Assembly (NCBI RefSeq): GCF_000166135.1
Contig: NC_014666.1
Location: forward strand, 8,246,001 to 8,310,000
DNA: 64,000 nt
Direction: 5' to 3'
From: Pseudofrankia inefficax
GTDB lineage: Bacteria; Actinomycetota; Actinomycetes; Frankiales; Frankiaceae
Shown here: positions 35,983 to 44,578 of the stretch, one piece after another
How the letters are laid out: every line of letters begins with the position of its first letter
Numbering within the stretch: position 1 is the first letter of the stretch
Notes under the pieces: generated by a model
The model's input: the letters and a program-made list of their open reading frames with translations, nothing else
Told to the model about the DNA's origin: nothing
The model's database searches: none
Translations under genes and position numbers: made by a program

Positions 35983-36297
35983 GGCGGCCTCCTCTCCCGA
36001 CCTCGGCCTCCCGTTGATCGAGGATCACAGAACGGGACGCGGGATGTGGCCGAATCACGGCGACAAAGAAGGCCGTCTCCGCCCAGGAGAGGGCGAAAGT
36101 GGCCGGCTTGTCGCACTTTGTTGGCACGAGTCGCCGACGGCATGCAGCTCGTCGCCTTCTGCGATGAGACACCAGGTTGGGCCGTTGTGTCGGACGCCAA
36201 TGCGCAAATGCGATGCTGAGAGTTGCCGAATGCCCACGGTATGCATCAGCAGTGACCGTGGGCAGTGAGCCGGACAGGCCTCAAAGCGGACGGAGCC
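35983..36297. other. Intergenic stretch of lower G+C
   Basis: 315 bp, visibly less G+C-rich than the neighbours. Apart from a possible antitoxin remnant on the minus strand (36105-36246) nothing is supported. Promoters for the J-domain and CoA-transferase genes must lie here. Confidence 0.3.
36105..36246 (-). pseudogene. Possible decayed Phd/YefM-type antitoxin remnant
   Basis: From ATG 36246 the minus strand reads MHTVGIRQLSASHLRIGVRH, close to the conserved start of Phd/YefM antitoxins (M.tVgirelr...s..l..v), but the expected continuation is lost. A KVRQAGHFRP segment that resembles the antitoxin C-terminus lies further on in a different frame. No toxin gene is present. The evidence is short and could be chance. 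Confidence 0.18.
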
Positions 36298-37980
36298 ATG
36301 GCGGATCAGCTGCATGACCTACCGCGACCGGGCCAACGCCCCACGGCGTCGGACCCACCCGACCCACCCGCGCCCTCGACGCCACCGGTGCCCTCGACGC
36401 CGGAAGAAACACCAGAGCCGACAGAAACACCCGTCTCCGCGGAAACTCCTGTAACGCCACCAACACCGGAATCCGGAGGTAGCGGCGAGCCCTCCGAGGA
36501 CGAGGCACGGGAGCTCGCGGGGGTCGTCACTGAGTTCGCCCGGCTGATCGGGGACGCGCGCGCCGCGGCCAGGCTCACGGTGACCGGGCCCGCCGACGTG
36601 CTGCCAAGCCTGTACCGGGTCACCCTCGCGGCCACCGTCGCCATCGCGGCCGCCGCGCACGGCGCCGCCGAGCTGTGGGCCGCGCGGTCGGGGGACGACT
36701 GCCCGCCGGTCTCCGTCGACACCCGGCACGCGGCGGCGGCGTTCCGCGGCGAGCGGCTGCTGCGGATCGGCGGGCGGGCGGCACCGAACCCGTCGGACCC
36801 GCTGACCGGCTACTACGCGACCCGGGACGGCCGGTGGCTGCACGTGCACTGCAACCTGCCGCACCACCGGGTCGGCGTGCTGGAGCTGCTCGGCGCCCGG
36901 GCCGAGCCGGCCGCCGTCGCCCAGGCCGTCGCCCGCCACGACGCGGCCAGCCTGGAGGCCGAGCTCCAGTCGATGGGGATGTGCGCCACGATGGCCCGCG
37001 CCGAACGGGAGTGGTGGGCCCATCCGGCCGGGCGCGCCGTCGCCGGGCTGCCGCTGATCGAGATCGAACGGCTCGACGAGGCCGCGCCGCTGGCCGGCCC
37101 GGCCGCGATGGCCCGGTTCCGCGGGACCACGATGCCGCCGGCACCGGCGCAGGCACTGTCGACCCAGGCCCAGGCGGTCGCGTCCCCCGGCCGCCCGGCC
37201 GCAGGGCTGCGGGTGCTCGACATGACCCGCGCCATCGCCGGCCCGGTCTGCGGCCGGGCGCTCGCCTCGTTCGGCGCGGACGTGCTGCGGGTGGGCGCGG
37301 CCCACCTGCCCGACAGCCGGACGCTCCTGATCGACACCGGCTTCGGCAAGCGCGGCACCTTTCTCAACCTGCGGGTCGCCACGGACGCCCGCCGGCTGCG
37401 CGAACTCGTCGCGGCCGCGGACGTCGTCATCCAGGCGTACCGACCGAAGGCGCTGGACCGGCTCGGGTTCGGGCCGGAGGACCTGGCCAGGATCCGGCCG
37501 GGCATCGTCTGCGCGACGATCAGCGCCTACGGCCGGCTCGGGCCGTGGAGCGGACTGCGCGGCTTCGACGGGCTGGTACAGACGGCATCCGGGGCCGCGG
37601 TCGAGGCCGCGCGCGCGACCGGCTCGCACCAGCCGGAGCCGCTGCCCGCCGCCGCGTTGAGCCACGCCACCGGGCACCTCGCCGCCTACGGCGTGCTGGC
37701 CGCGCTCGCCCGGCGGGAAGGCGTCGGCGGCAGCTGGCACGTCCGGCTCTCGCTCGCCCAGACGGGCCGCTGGCTGATGGGCCTGGGCCAGCGGGACACG
37801 CTGGCTGTGCCGGGCCTGAGTGACGCCGACGTCGAGCCGTTCCGGCGCACGATGCGCAGCGAGTTCGGCGAGCTTTCCTACATCGCCGCGCCCGGGGCCG
37901 TCGGCGGCGCCACGCGCGGCTACGACCGGCCACCAAGTTCGCTCGGCGCGCACTCCCCGGGCTGGGCGCCCATCCGCTGA
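36298..37980 (+). CDS. CaiB/BaiF (family III) CoA-transferase with unusual domain order
   Basis: 560 residues. After a Pro/Thr-rich disordered start (about 65 residues), residues roughly 80-290 resemble the second half of the family (SDPLTGYYATRDGRWLHVHC; LQSMGMCATMAR; AVAGLPLIEIERLDEA), and only then comes the usual first half (GLRVLDMTRAIAGPVCGRAL; ASFGADVLRV; LLIDTGFGKRG; CATISAYGRLGPWSGLRGFD with the family's catalytic-type Asp). The protein thus looks permuted or a fusion of two partial copies. ATG 36298 has GGAG rather close; GTG 36265 is an alternative. Substrate unknown. Confidence 0.82.
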   Translation: MADQLHDLPRPGQRPTASDPPDPPAPSTPPVPSTPEETPEPTETPVSAETPVTPPTPESGGSGEPSEDEARELAGVVTEFARLIGDARAAARLTVTGPADVLPSLYRVTLAATVAIAAAAHGAAELWAARSGDDCPPVSVDTRHAAAAFRGERLLRIGGRAAPNPSDPLTGYYATRDGRWLHVHCNLPHHRVGVLELLGARAEPAAVAQAVARHDAASLEAELQSMGMCATMARAEREWWAHPAGRAVAGLPLIEIERLDEAAPLAGPAAMARFRGTTMPPAPAQALSTQAQAVASPGRPAAGLRVLDMTRAIAGPVCGRALASFGADVLRVGAAHLPDSRTLLIDTGFGKRGTFLNLRVATDARRLRELVAAADVVIQAYRPKALDRLGFGPEDLARIRPGIVCATISAYGRLGPWSGLRGFDGLVQTASGAAVEAARATGSHQPEPLPAAALSHATGHLAAYGVLAALARREGVGGSWHVRLSLAQTGRWLMGLGQRDTLAVPGLSDADVEPFRRTMRSEFGELSYIAAPGAVGGATRGYDRPPSSLGAHSPGWAPIR

Positions 37981-38204
37981 GCGCGATCGCCGGACCGCGC
38001 GGCGTGTCCGGACGGAACCAAATCGTTCCCGCGACTGGCCGGCGCCGGATCGCGACATTCGCGCCTTACGCCGTATCCGCCGGGCGCCTCAGCCGCCTTA
38101 CTTCTTGTCTGCCGTCGCCGGATTCCGCACGCCCGATTGGGTCGGAATTCCCCAGCTGAAAGCGGCTTCCCCATGCACCGGTTCCGGCTGGTCCCGGCCC
38201 GGAG

Positions 38205-38504
38205 TTAAGTGCGAGAACCGTGCTCGGGGCGGCCGGCCCGGCTGCGCTCGGGAGCCGAACCAGCATCATTGCGGGACGAGACCGAGTCGTCCGAGTTGCC
38301 ACGGCGACGGCGCGCGCGTGTGCGGGTACCGACGTCAACCTGCCGCTCACGCTGTCCGGCCGCCGCCGCGGCGCGGTCGGCGAAAAGACGCTGCCTGATC
38401 AGGTTCAGGGTCTGCTCGCGTTCTGTCTGATCCAGTCCGGCCGCGAGGGTGTGAAACAAACCACCAGAAGCGGGTCGCCGGCCGTTTTCACTCGTCGCAC
38501 CCAT
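38205..38504 (-). CDS. Hypothetical protein, 99 residues (uncertain)
   Basis: Begins MGATSENGRRPASGGLFHTL, then a helix LDQTEREQTLNLIRQRLFAD and an Arg-rich tail. The helical core looks protein-like and codons are mostly G/C-ending, but less so than in neighbours, and no good ribosome site is seen. Could be a real small gene in an otherwise empty 560-bp region. Confidence 0.4.
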   Translation of the reverse strand: MGATSENGRRPASGGLFHTLAAGLDQTEREQTLNLIRQRLFADRAAAAAGQRERQVDVGTRTRARRRRGNSDDSVSSRNDAGSAPERSRAGRPEHGSRT

Positions 38505-38542
38505 GCCTGGATGCGTACCCGGTCATTCGACGGCTATTCCTG

Positions 38543-39427
38543 TTACCTTCCGTGCCCGCCCTGGTCGGGCCCGCTTCCGCCCGTTGGCCCGACGACAGGC
38601 CCGTCGTGCGATTCGGTCCCGGCCGAGCGGGCCATGGCCGCCGCCGCGGCCGCGCTCCGGCCGGACGGCACCGCCGGCTCGGGCCGCCCCACGGCCGGCT
38701 CAGCCGAGCGGGGCCACCAACCCCGCGGCCGGCGCTGCCCCGCGGGCGATCGACGCGCCTCGGGCCCGTCCAGCCCCGCCGCGACGACCTGGTCGAACGT
38801 CGGCACCGTCCAGTCGGTGCCCGGCCGGCCCAGGATCACCCGGGCGGCCACGCACAGCGCCCAGACGGCGAGCACCGCGCCGACCGCCATCACGTCCAGG
38901 CCACCGACCAGCCATGACAGCCCGAGGATCACCGTCGCCAGCACGAGGCACAGCGTGATGAGGCCGAGCAGGTTGCTGACCTGCGGCAGTCGTCCCGCGT
39001 CGGTCGAGTTCGCGCGGCCCGCCGGGCGACCCGGCCGGCCGGCGGGGCGGCCCGAGCGCGGCGGCACGGGTCCGGGCTGGACACCGGTCGCGGCGCCCGC
39101 GCGGCGGGAGCCGGAGCGGCGATCGTCGGAGCGGCGATCGTCAGGGCGCTGTCGCCGAGGCTGGCTCGACGGCGCGGGGCCGTTGGTCGCGGGGCCGTCG
39201 GTCACAGGGCCGTCGGTCACAGGGCCGTCGGTCGCTGAGCCACTGGTTGTGGGGCCACTGGTTACGGAGCCATTGGTTGCGGGGGCTTCGGGAGAGCTCG
39301 GCTGGCGGGTCGGAAGCAGTCCGCGGACCAGCCGTCGGTCGCCCGCACCCGAGTCGCGGCGTTCCATGCCGCGCTCCTGCCCACCGCCGCCGCCGTAAGA
39401 CGGGGCAGGGACCTTCAGCCCGGCCAA
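38543..39427 (-). CDS. Two-helix membrane protein with disordered repeat region
   Basis: 294 residues. The N-terminal ~140 residues are low-complexity: TDGPVTDGPVTDGP repeats from a 15-bp DNA unit tandemly repeated at 39192-39236, then Arg/Ser/Pro-rich (RPAGRPGRPAGR). Two helices follow (NLLGLITLCLVLATVILGLS, MAVGAVLAVWALCVAARVIL), then another Pro/Arg/Ala-rich tail. No family recognised; the helix pair with disordered flanks fits a membrane-tethered scaffold. Confidence 0.65.
   Translation of the reverse strand: MAGLKVPAPSYGGGGGQERGMERRDSGAGDRRLVRGLLPTRQPSSPEAPATNGSVTSGPTTSGSATDGPVTDGPVTDGPATNGPAPSSQPRRQRPDDRRSDDRRSGSRRAGAATGVQPGPVPPRSGRPAGRPGRPAGRANSTDAGRLPQVSNLLGLITLCLVLATVILGLSWLVGGLDVMAVGAVLAVWALCVAARVILGRPGTDWTVPTFDQVVAAGLDGPEARRSPAGQRRPRGWWPRSAEPAVGRPEPAVPSGRSAAAAAAMARSAGTESHDGPVVGPTGGSGPDQGGHGR
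39192..39236. repeat. Three tandem 15-bp units inside a gene
   Basis: The unit GGGCCGTCGGTCACA is repeated about three times with few changes and encodes repeated TDGPV on the minus strand. Further, more diverged, 15-bp units continue to about 39285. Such arrays change length by slippage. Confidence 0.65.
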
Positions 39428-39529
39428 CCTGGCCTGGTCGTGCCAGGGGCGCGGAGCCCGGCGCTCGATCCGCGCCGGTCTCCGCGCCCCAGGGCACGAT
39501 CATGATTTCGACGGCACCGGTACGACCGC

Positions 39530-39946
39530 TCAGTACCGGGTCTTCTCCACGTGTGCGCCGCTGTGGACGGCGCGCCAGAGCTCGCCGACGGAACCGAACT
39601 GGCCGTGCTTCGGCGCCTGTCGGATCTCCTCGACCACGTGATCGGGTGCGTTGTGATCGCGCAGGTGGCCCATGACCTCGTCACGGTCGGCCGGGAACAC
39701 GGCCCGGCTGAGCCAGCGGGCCAGCTCGGAGCGTTCCTCGACGTCGCTGAGGCTCATCCCGCGCGGGGCGCTACCCCGGCCTATCCCGTCCGGGCGGTCC
39801 AACGCCACTGGAACCTCGTCGGTCGACGGCTCGGGCGACCTCCACTCGGCGGCGTGGGTCTGCCTGCGGGCTCGGACGTAGTCGCGCACCTCGTCGGCCA
39901 TCGCCTCATCGAGCTGCGGGCCGTGCTTGGCGCTGCCTCGGTCCAT
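39530..39946 (-). CDS. DUF2795 domain protein
   Basis: 138 residues. The C-terminal half, WLSRAVFPADRDEVMGHLRD followed by VVEEIRQAPKHGQFGSVGEL and a Trp, matches the DUF2795 pattern. The N-terminal half is polar (DEAMADEVRDYVRARRQ). GGGAGC precedes ATG 39946. Function of the family is unknown. Confidence 0.85.
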   Translation of the reverse strand: MDRGSAKHGPQLDEAMADEVRDYVRARRQTHAAEWRSPEPSTDEVPVALDRPDGIGRGSAPRGMSLSDVEERSELARWLSRAVFPADRDEVMGHLRDHNAPDHVVEEIRQAPKHGQFGSVGELWRAVHSGAHVEKTRY

Positions 39947-40727
39947 CGGCTGCTCCCGTCACGTGATGCCTGGCCTTATGCCTCGGCGTCGAGGGTGCCT
40001 GGGGCTACGTGGCCGCTGGGCCGTCCTGGACTCCTCTCGGGAATCGGCCCCGAGCCCGGACCGGGACCTACCCGGACGGGTGTCGGCAAAGCACGGGCCG
40101 CCGGGGCTCGGATCCACCGAGCCGACTAGCCAAGGACGGCGATCCGGACGCGGCGCTCTGAGCACCGAGACCGATCGAGCAGTGGCCCATCAGACCGGTT
40201 CGACCCCGTCCGGCAAGGACAGTCGGGCATCAACGACCGTGTCGGCCAGAAGACAGTTCGTTCGGGTTCTTCCGACGCAAGGAAGACGGCACTCGGTGTC
40301 AAATTAGCCGCACGCATGTCAGCTCGGGGGTGAAAGCGGAATTGTCGGTACTTTTTCGGCCCGCTGACCCCGTTCTCGACGGACTTGGCACCGCTTCTCC
40401 GGCGATTCCGCCACAGCATGGCCTGATGCGGATGATTATGATCTCATCCCATCAAGACCGCGGGCTGGCAGCCACCGACCTAGACCACGGACCGACGACC
40501 ACGGACGACCGAGCCGCACCGGCGCCACCGCCAGCCTTCGGATCCTCGAATCCATCCGAGCGGCTCCGATCCCCTGTTGCCTTCGACATCCCCGGCCCCT
40601 TCGCGGTCCTGGTCCTTCGATGTCCTCGGCTCGAGACGCGCCATCCGGTGCCCGACGTGAACGGACACAGACCCTGAACACGCACACACTTCCCGACCAT
40701 TCGGCAGGGAATGGTGGACGGACCACC
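39947..40727. other. Long intergenic region before the MarR gene
   Basis: About 780 bp with no gene I can support. The G+C content falls around 40290-40450. A short GATGA/TCATC inverted repeat lies near 40430. Several reading frames cross it, but none has a ribosome site plus protein-like sequence. If the MarR gene starts at 40620 the region shrinks by about 110 bp. Confidence 0.35.
40696..40715. promoter_or_regulatory. Probable MarR operator
   Basis: Perfect inverted repeat ACCATTC-N6-GAATGGT, 20 bp, ending 12 bp before GTG 40728. A second perfect palindrome, GGTGG-ACGGA-CCACC (40713-40727), overlaps its edge. Two-fold symmetric sites of this size close to the start are typical autoregulation sites of MarR proteins. 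Confidence 0.55.
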
Positions 40728-41216
40728 GTGTCGGTACCGTCCGGAACTGCCGTCGACGGCGCCGCGGACCTGTCGGCCAACCCAGGCCACCTGGCCCGCC
40801 GGCTGCAGCAGGTCATTCACCAGCTGTGGACGGCCTCGGTCTCCACCGACACCACGCCGCCCCAGTTCGTCGTCCTGAACAGCCTGCGGGCGGCACCCGA
40901 CATCGACCAGCGCACCCTCGGCGAGCGTGCCTGCCTGGACCGCTCGACCGTCGCGGACGTGGTCGCGCGCCTCGTCCAGCGCGGCCTGATCCGGCGGGTC
41001 CGCGACCCACACGACGGCCGGCGCAACGTGCTGCGGCTGACCACGCGTGGGGAGGGCACCCACACCGAGGTGGCGCACCGCGCGCAGACGATGAACGAGC
41101 AGCTGCTCGCGCCGCTGTCCGGGGACGAGCAGCTCACGCTCGTCGCCCTGCTCAACCGGGTCGTCGACGCGCACCCGGCCGGCCGTTCCGGCGGCGCCGA
41201 GGCCGACCCGGACTGA
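40728..41216 (+). CDS. MarR-family transcriptional regulator
   Basis: 162 residues from GTG 40728, the usual length for MarR. Dimer helix NPGHLARRLQQVIHQLW, winged helix TPPQFVVLNSLRAAPDIDQR, recognition region TLGERACLDRSTVADVVARL and wing RVRDPHDGRRNVLRLTTRG. GTG 40728 is preferred to ATG 40620, since a 20-bp palindrome just upstream would otherwise be inside the gene. The convergent DoxX gene begins on the opposite strand 135 bp downstream. Ligand unknown. Confidence 0.9.
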   Translation: MSVPSGTAVDGAADLSANPGHLARRLQQVIHQLWTASVSTDTTPPQFVVLNSLRAAPDIDQRTLGERACLDRSTVADVVARLVQRGLIRRVRDPHDGRRNVLRLTTRGEGTHTEVAHRAQTMNEQLLAPLSGDEQLTLVALLNRVVDAHPAGRSGGAEADPD

Positions 41217-41351
41217 CCGGCCGCGGGGCGGGCTGCGTCGGGCTGACCTGTCAGCCCGACGGCGGCGGCTCGCCCACGGCGCCCTGGCGCCCGCCAGACC
41301 CGGGGGACGCGGGACGCGGCCGGGTTCGACCGCGTCCCAGAGCCCTGGCGC

Positions 41352-41903
41352 CTAGGCGTCCTGCGTCGTGGCTTCCTGCGTGGCCGGGGTGGCCGGCTTC
41401 GGCGGCTCCGGGCGCCACGAGCTGCCCAGCAGAGCGGCCGAGCCGAGCACGCCCATGGCGACGGCGATCAGCCCGCCGAGCCAGCCGTCCAGGTTGTCGT
41501 CAATCGTGGCCAGGTGGTCGATCGAGGCGTACCCGGGGCCGAAGGTCGCGATCGCCGCGCAGACAACCGCGATCATGAGCACGTACTCGTAGCCCTGGCC
41601 GGGCTTGAAGATGAAGAAGCCGTTCTTGCGGTGCGCCGTCATGCCAGCGACGATCATGATGCCGACGATCGCGCCCGCGCTGAACGGCGTCAGGAAGCCG
41701 GCGGCCAGGCCTGCGCCAGCGGCGAGCTCCATCAGACCGCTCGCCCAGGCGTGCACGATGCCCGGCTTGAGACCCATGCTCGCGAACCACCCCGCGGTAC
41801 CGTTGATCCCACCCGGACCGAAGATGTGGTTGTAGCCGTGCGCGACGATCGTCAGACCCACGACGATCCGAAGCACCAGGTCCGCGGTGTCCGCTGCGGT
41901 CAC
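41352..41903 (-). CDS. DoxX-family membrane protein
   Basis: 183 residues with four helices. Family features: LVLRIVVGLTIVAHGYNHIF, MELAAGAGLAAGFLTPFSAG, VGIMIVAGMTAHRKNGFFIF and YEYVLMIAVVCAAIATFGPG. The H-R-K-N-G-F-F loop is typical of DoxX. DoxX members have been tied to redox and thiol balance in actinobacteria. GAGGGGAG precedes GTG 41903. Convergent with MarR. Confidence 0.92.
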   Translation of the reverse strand: MTAADTADLVLRIVVGLTIVAHGYNHIFGPGGINGTAGWFASMGLKPGIVHAWASGLMELAAGAGLAAGFLTPFSAGAIVGIMIVAGMTAHRKNGFFIFKPGQGYEYVLMIAVVCAAIATFGPGYASIDHLATIDDNLDGWLGGLIAVAMGVLGSAALLGSSWRPEPPKPATPATQEATTQDA

Positions 41904-42076
41904 GAGAACTCCCCTCTACTGCCATCCGCGCGTGAACGCGACACACGAGCCCATCTGCGGGGAATCTATAGTTTGTGGGCACTCACTCGCTCGCGGTACC
42001 GCTCGGGGTAACACCGCCGCGACAATTCGAGGCGCCCTGGTCACCGGCCGGTTCCGGCCCGTGAGCTGACGCCGCT

Positions 42077-42181
42077 CAGCACACCCCCGACTCAGCGCAA
42101 CGCGTGAGCAGACCCGGGCTCGGCGCACCCTCAGAGCACACCCGGCTCGGTGCATCCCTCGAGCACACCCGGCTCAGCGCA
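42077..42181. repeat. Four imperfect tandem repeats, 27-29 bp period
   Basis: Copies at 42077-42099, 42106-42127, 42134-42154 and 42161-42181 share a GAGCACACCCGGCTCGGCGC-like core; the last two differ at only two positions over 21 bp. The fourth copy overlaps the last codons and stop of the phosphoribosyltransferase gene, so the array lies directly at the 3' end of that gene. Confidence 0.65.
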
Positions 42182-42956
42182 CCGGTGGAGCCACTCGAAG
42201 CAAAGCATGAACCTCGTCGTCGGTGGGCGGGGCGAAGTCACGGTAATAGTTGCCGACAGCCATGAAGTCCGGCGGCATCAGGGGGCACACCAGCTCGTCC
42301 ACCTCGGCACGCACCGCCAGCGCTCCGTCAGGAGACGCCACCGGCAGCGCCGCGATCACCCGCCGTGGGCCGGCTCGGCGCACGGCCCGGGCGGCGACGA
42401 CCATGGTCGCCCCCGTGGCGAGGCCGTCATCGACGAGCACGACCGTCCGGCCGGCGAGCGGCGGCGGCGCGCGGCCCTCCCGGTAGACGCGCTCGCGGCG
42501 CGCCAGCTCCGTCGCCTCCCGGGCGGCGACCGCCTCGATCGCCTCGGCGGCCAGGCCGAGCCGCTCGACGGCTCGGGTGTTCAGCACCCGGACGCCACCC
42601 GTCGCGATTGCGCCGAGGGCGAACTCGGGCTGCCCCGGCGCGCCCAGCTTGCGGACCCCGATGGCATCGAGCGTCGCGCCAAGCCGACGCGCGACCTCGG
42701 CCGCGACCGGCACTCCACCCCTGGGCAGGCCCAGCACCGTCACCGGCCCCTCGTCGCCGACGGCGTGTCGAGGCCGGGCGCCCCGGCGGGAGCCGGGCGC
42801 CCCGGCGATCACCTCGGCTACCAGGTCACCGAGGATCCGCCCCGCTTCCCGCCGATCCGTGTAGCCGGCCATGCGCACGGCGTACCCGGGGCTGGTCCGA
42901 GCACGCCCGCCAACCGGGCCGCGCACCGGTTCGATCTCCGCCGCGGCGCCGGCCAT
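42174..42956 (-). CDS. Phosphoribosyltransferase-type protein
   Basis: 260 residues. The PRPP motif VVLVDDGLATGATM is near residue 155; other family parts are VTVLGLPRGGVPVAAEVARR, RKLGAPGQPEFALGAIA and VCPLMPPDFMAVGNYYRDF. This is the group of predicted phosphoribosyltransferases seen alone or fused to hydrolases. The first ATG overlaps the stop of the DUF3089 gene (TGATG), which supports start 42956 and joint expression with that gene. An inner ATG at 42872 is possible. Confidence 0.88.
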   Translation of the reverse strand: MAGAAAEIEPVRGPVGGRARTSPGYAVRMAGYTDRREAGRILGDLVAEVIAGAPGSRRGARPRHAVGDEGPVTVLGLPRGGVPVAAEVARRLGATLDAIGVRKLGAPGQPEFALGAIATGGVRVLNTRAVERLGLAAEAIEAVAAREATELARRERVYREGRAPPPLAGRTVVLVDDGLATGATMVVAARAVRRAGPRRVIAALPVASPDGALAVRAEVDELVCPLMPPDFMAVGNYYRDFAPPTDDEVHALLRVAPPVR

Positions 42957-44260
42957 CAGCTTGGGCCGGCGGAAGCGCCGTGCGCGGCGAGGTAGGCCAC
43001 CGACTGACGGCTGACGAGCTGGACCAGGTCACCGAGGGTGAGGTCGAACTCGTCGAAGTGCAGGCCCCAGGTCGGCAGGGTGTCGAGCGTGGGAAGGGCG
43101 CGCTGGTCGACGAACGCGGGCCGGACGGAGATGTCGAGCCAGGCCCTGTTCCCGGACTGTTGACAGTTCGCGGACAGGAAGTCCGGATAGGTCACGAATC
43201 CGGTCGACGCGACCGGCAGGTCGGTCGACGACAGCCCCGGAAGCAGGTCACCGCCATCCGGCGCCCCGTCCGGCAGCAGCCCGGCCGTCGGCAGGTAGGG
43301 CGCCAGGGTGGCCGCACCGCCGCCGAGGGCCGCCGGGTTGGTACAGAGCGTCTGCAGGTTCAGCGTGCCGGCCGGAGCGGCGACCCCACGCGACGGCGCG
43401 TTGGGCTGGCCGAACCAGGCGTCCGCGGGGGGCGCTCCCTCGTACGCCGAGTACGCCACGACGCAGCCGAACTCGTCGTGACGCTGGCAGGCCGGGATCT
43501 GGGCGAGGTCACCGCCGACGAGCGAGCCGTGGCGGACCCGCACGTCGGCGCCGACCAGCAGCGCGGAGACGAGCAGCGCCCGCTGGCCCTCGTTCGGCTC
43601 GATCTCGTCGTGCAGCAGGCGCAGCAGCATCTCGGCGCCCTGATCGTCGCCGATCAGCACCACCGGCCGGCCATGGTTGTCATTCACCAGGTAGTCGTTC
43701 CACGCGGACTGGACGTCCCCGAAGGCGAGCTGGCGCGCGCTGTCGGACGGGCCGCCATGCTGCAGCCGGGACACGACCGAGTACTGCTCGTAGACCGGGG
43801 CGAACACCCGGCAGTCGGCGCCGAATCGGGCTGCCTGCGCCCGGACGACCGCGATCTCGGTGTCGGTCGCCTTCAGAGGGGCGTTGGCCAGCGCGACCTG
43901 CGAGACGGTCGGATAGACGTAGAAGCAGTCAACCGGTGGGTTCGCGGCGGCCTGGAAGGTGTCCGTTCCGGTCGGTCCAGCGGGACCGACGACGGTCGCG
44001 TCCAGGTTGGTCGCACAGTTGTCGTCGATCGTCCCGGGTCGGCAGACCCAGACCGTGGGATGGGCGACGACGAGGTTCGATCCCGTGGTCAGCGCGCCCG
44101 GTGCCGTCGCCGGCCCGTGCGGCTGCGCGCACGCGGAACCCAGCAGTACGGTCACGACCGCGAGCAGGCCGAAGCCCTCCCGCCGCCTTGATCGAGGACC
44201 GCGTGTCCTCGACGCCGTCAGGCCAACGGGAAAGGGCTCATCAGCCGGGCAGCGGCGCAT
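42956..44260 (-). CDS. DUF3089 lipoprotein, alpha/beta-hydrolase fold with altered nucleophile
   Basis: 434 residues. Signal peptide and lipobox LLGSAC (Cys44), then the DUF3089 pattern: VWVCRPGTIDDNCATNLDA, PVDCFYVYPTVSQVAL and FGDVQSAWNDYLVNDNHGRP. The nucleophile elbow, which in the family is GHSQGS, reads GDDQGA here: the Ser is replaced by Asp and the His before it by Asp. The change is read directly from the codons GAC GAT. It may be a binding protein or an enzyme with a different mechanism. Upstream of, and coupled to, the phosphoribosyltransferase. Confidence 0.85.
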   Translation of the reverse strand: MRRCPADEPFPVGLTASRTRGPRSRRREGFGLLAVVTVLLGSACAQPHGPATAPGALTTGSNLVVAHPTVWVCRPGTIDDNCATNLDATVVGPAGPTGTDTFQAAANPPVDCFYVYPTVSQVALANAPLKATDTEIAVVRAQAARFGADCRVFAPVYEQYSVVSRLQHGGPSDSARQLAFGDVQSAWNDYLVNDNHGRPVVLIGDDQGAEMLLRLLHDEIEPNEGQRALLVSALLVGADVRVRHGSLVGGDLAQIPACQRHDEFGCVVAYSAYEGAPPADAWFGQPNAPSRGVAAPAGTLNLQTLCTNPAALGGGAATLAPYLPTAGLLPDGAPDGGDLLPGLSSTDLPVASTGFVTYPDFLSANCQQSGNRAWLDISVRPAFVDQRALPTLDTLPTWGLHFDEFDLTLGDLVQLVSRQSVAYLAAHGASAGPS

Positions 44261-44578
44261 TGAGACCTCAGATCATCCGAGCATGCCGACGCGGACCCCC
44301 AACACGCCCACGAGCCGTTTGTCCGACCGTGGCCGCCCGTCGATCACCGCGTTGCGGCACAGTATGCACCGTTACGTCCCGAGGCGCATTCGTGGGTATT
44401 GCCACAATCAGGCCAGTACGTCCGCCGGGCCACCGGATTGATGCCTTTGCGCCGCTAGACCCCACCAAACGCCACCAAAACGCCCCGGGCGGTTCCTGTC
44501 GATCTCCCCCGGGCCAGCCGGCGCTCTGGACGATCCCACCGGACGGACCGCGGCCCCGAAGCCGCCATCCACCGCGTC

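Noticed and set aside
40126-40677. Several 60-120-codon frames on both strands before the MarR gene
   Set aside because: None combines a ribosome site, codon bias and protein-like sequence.
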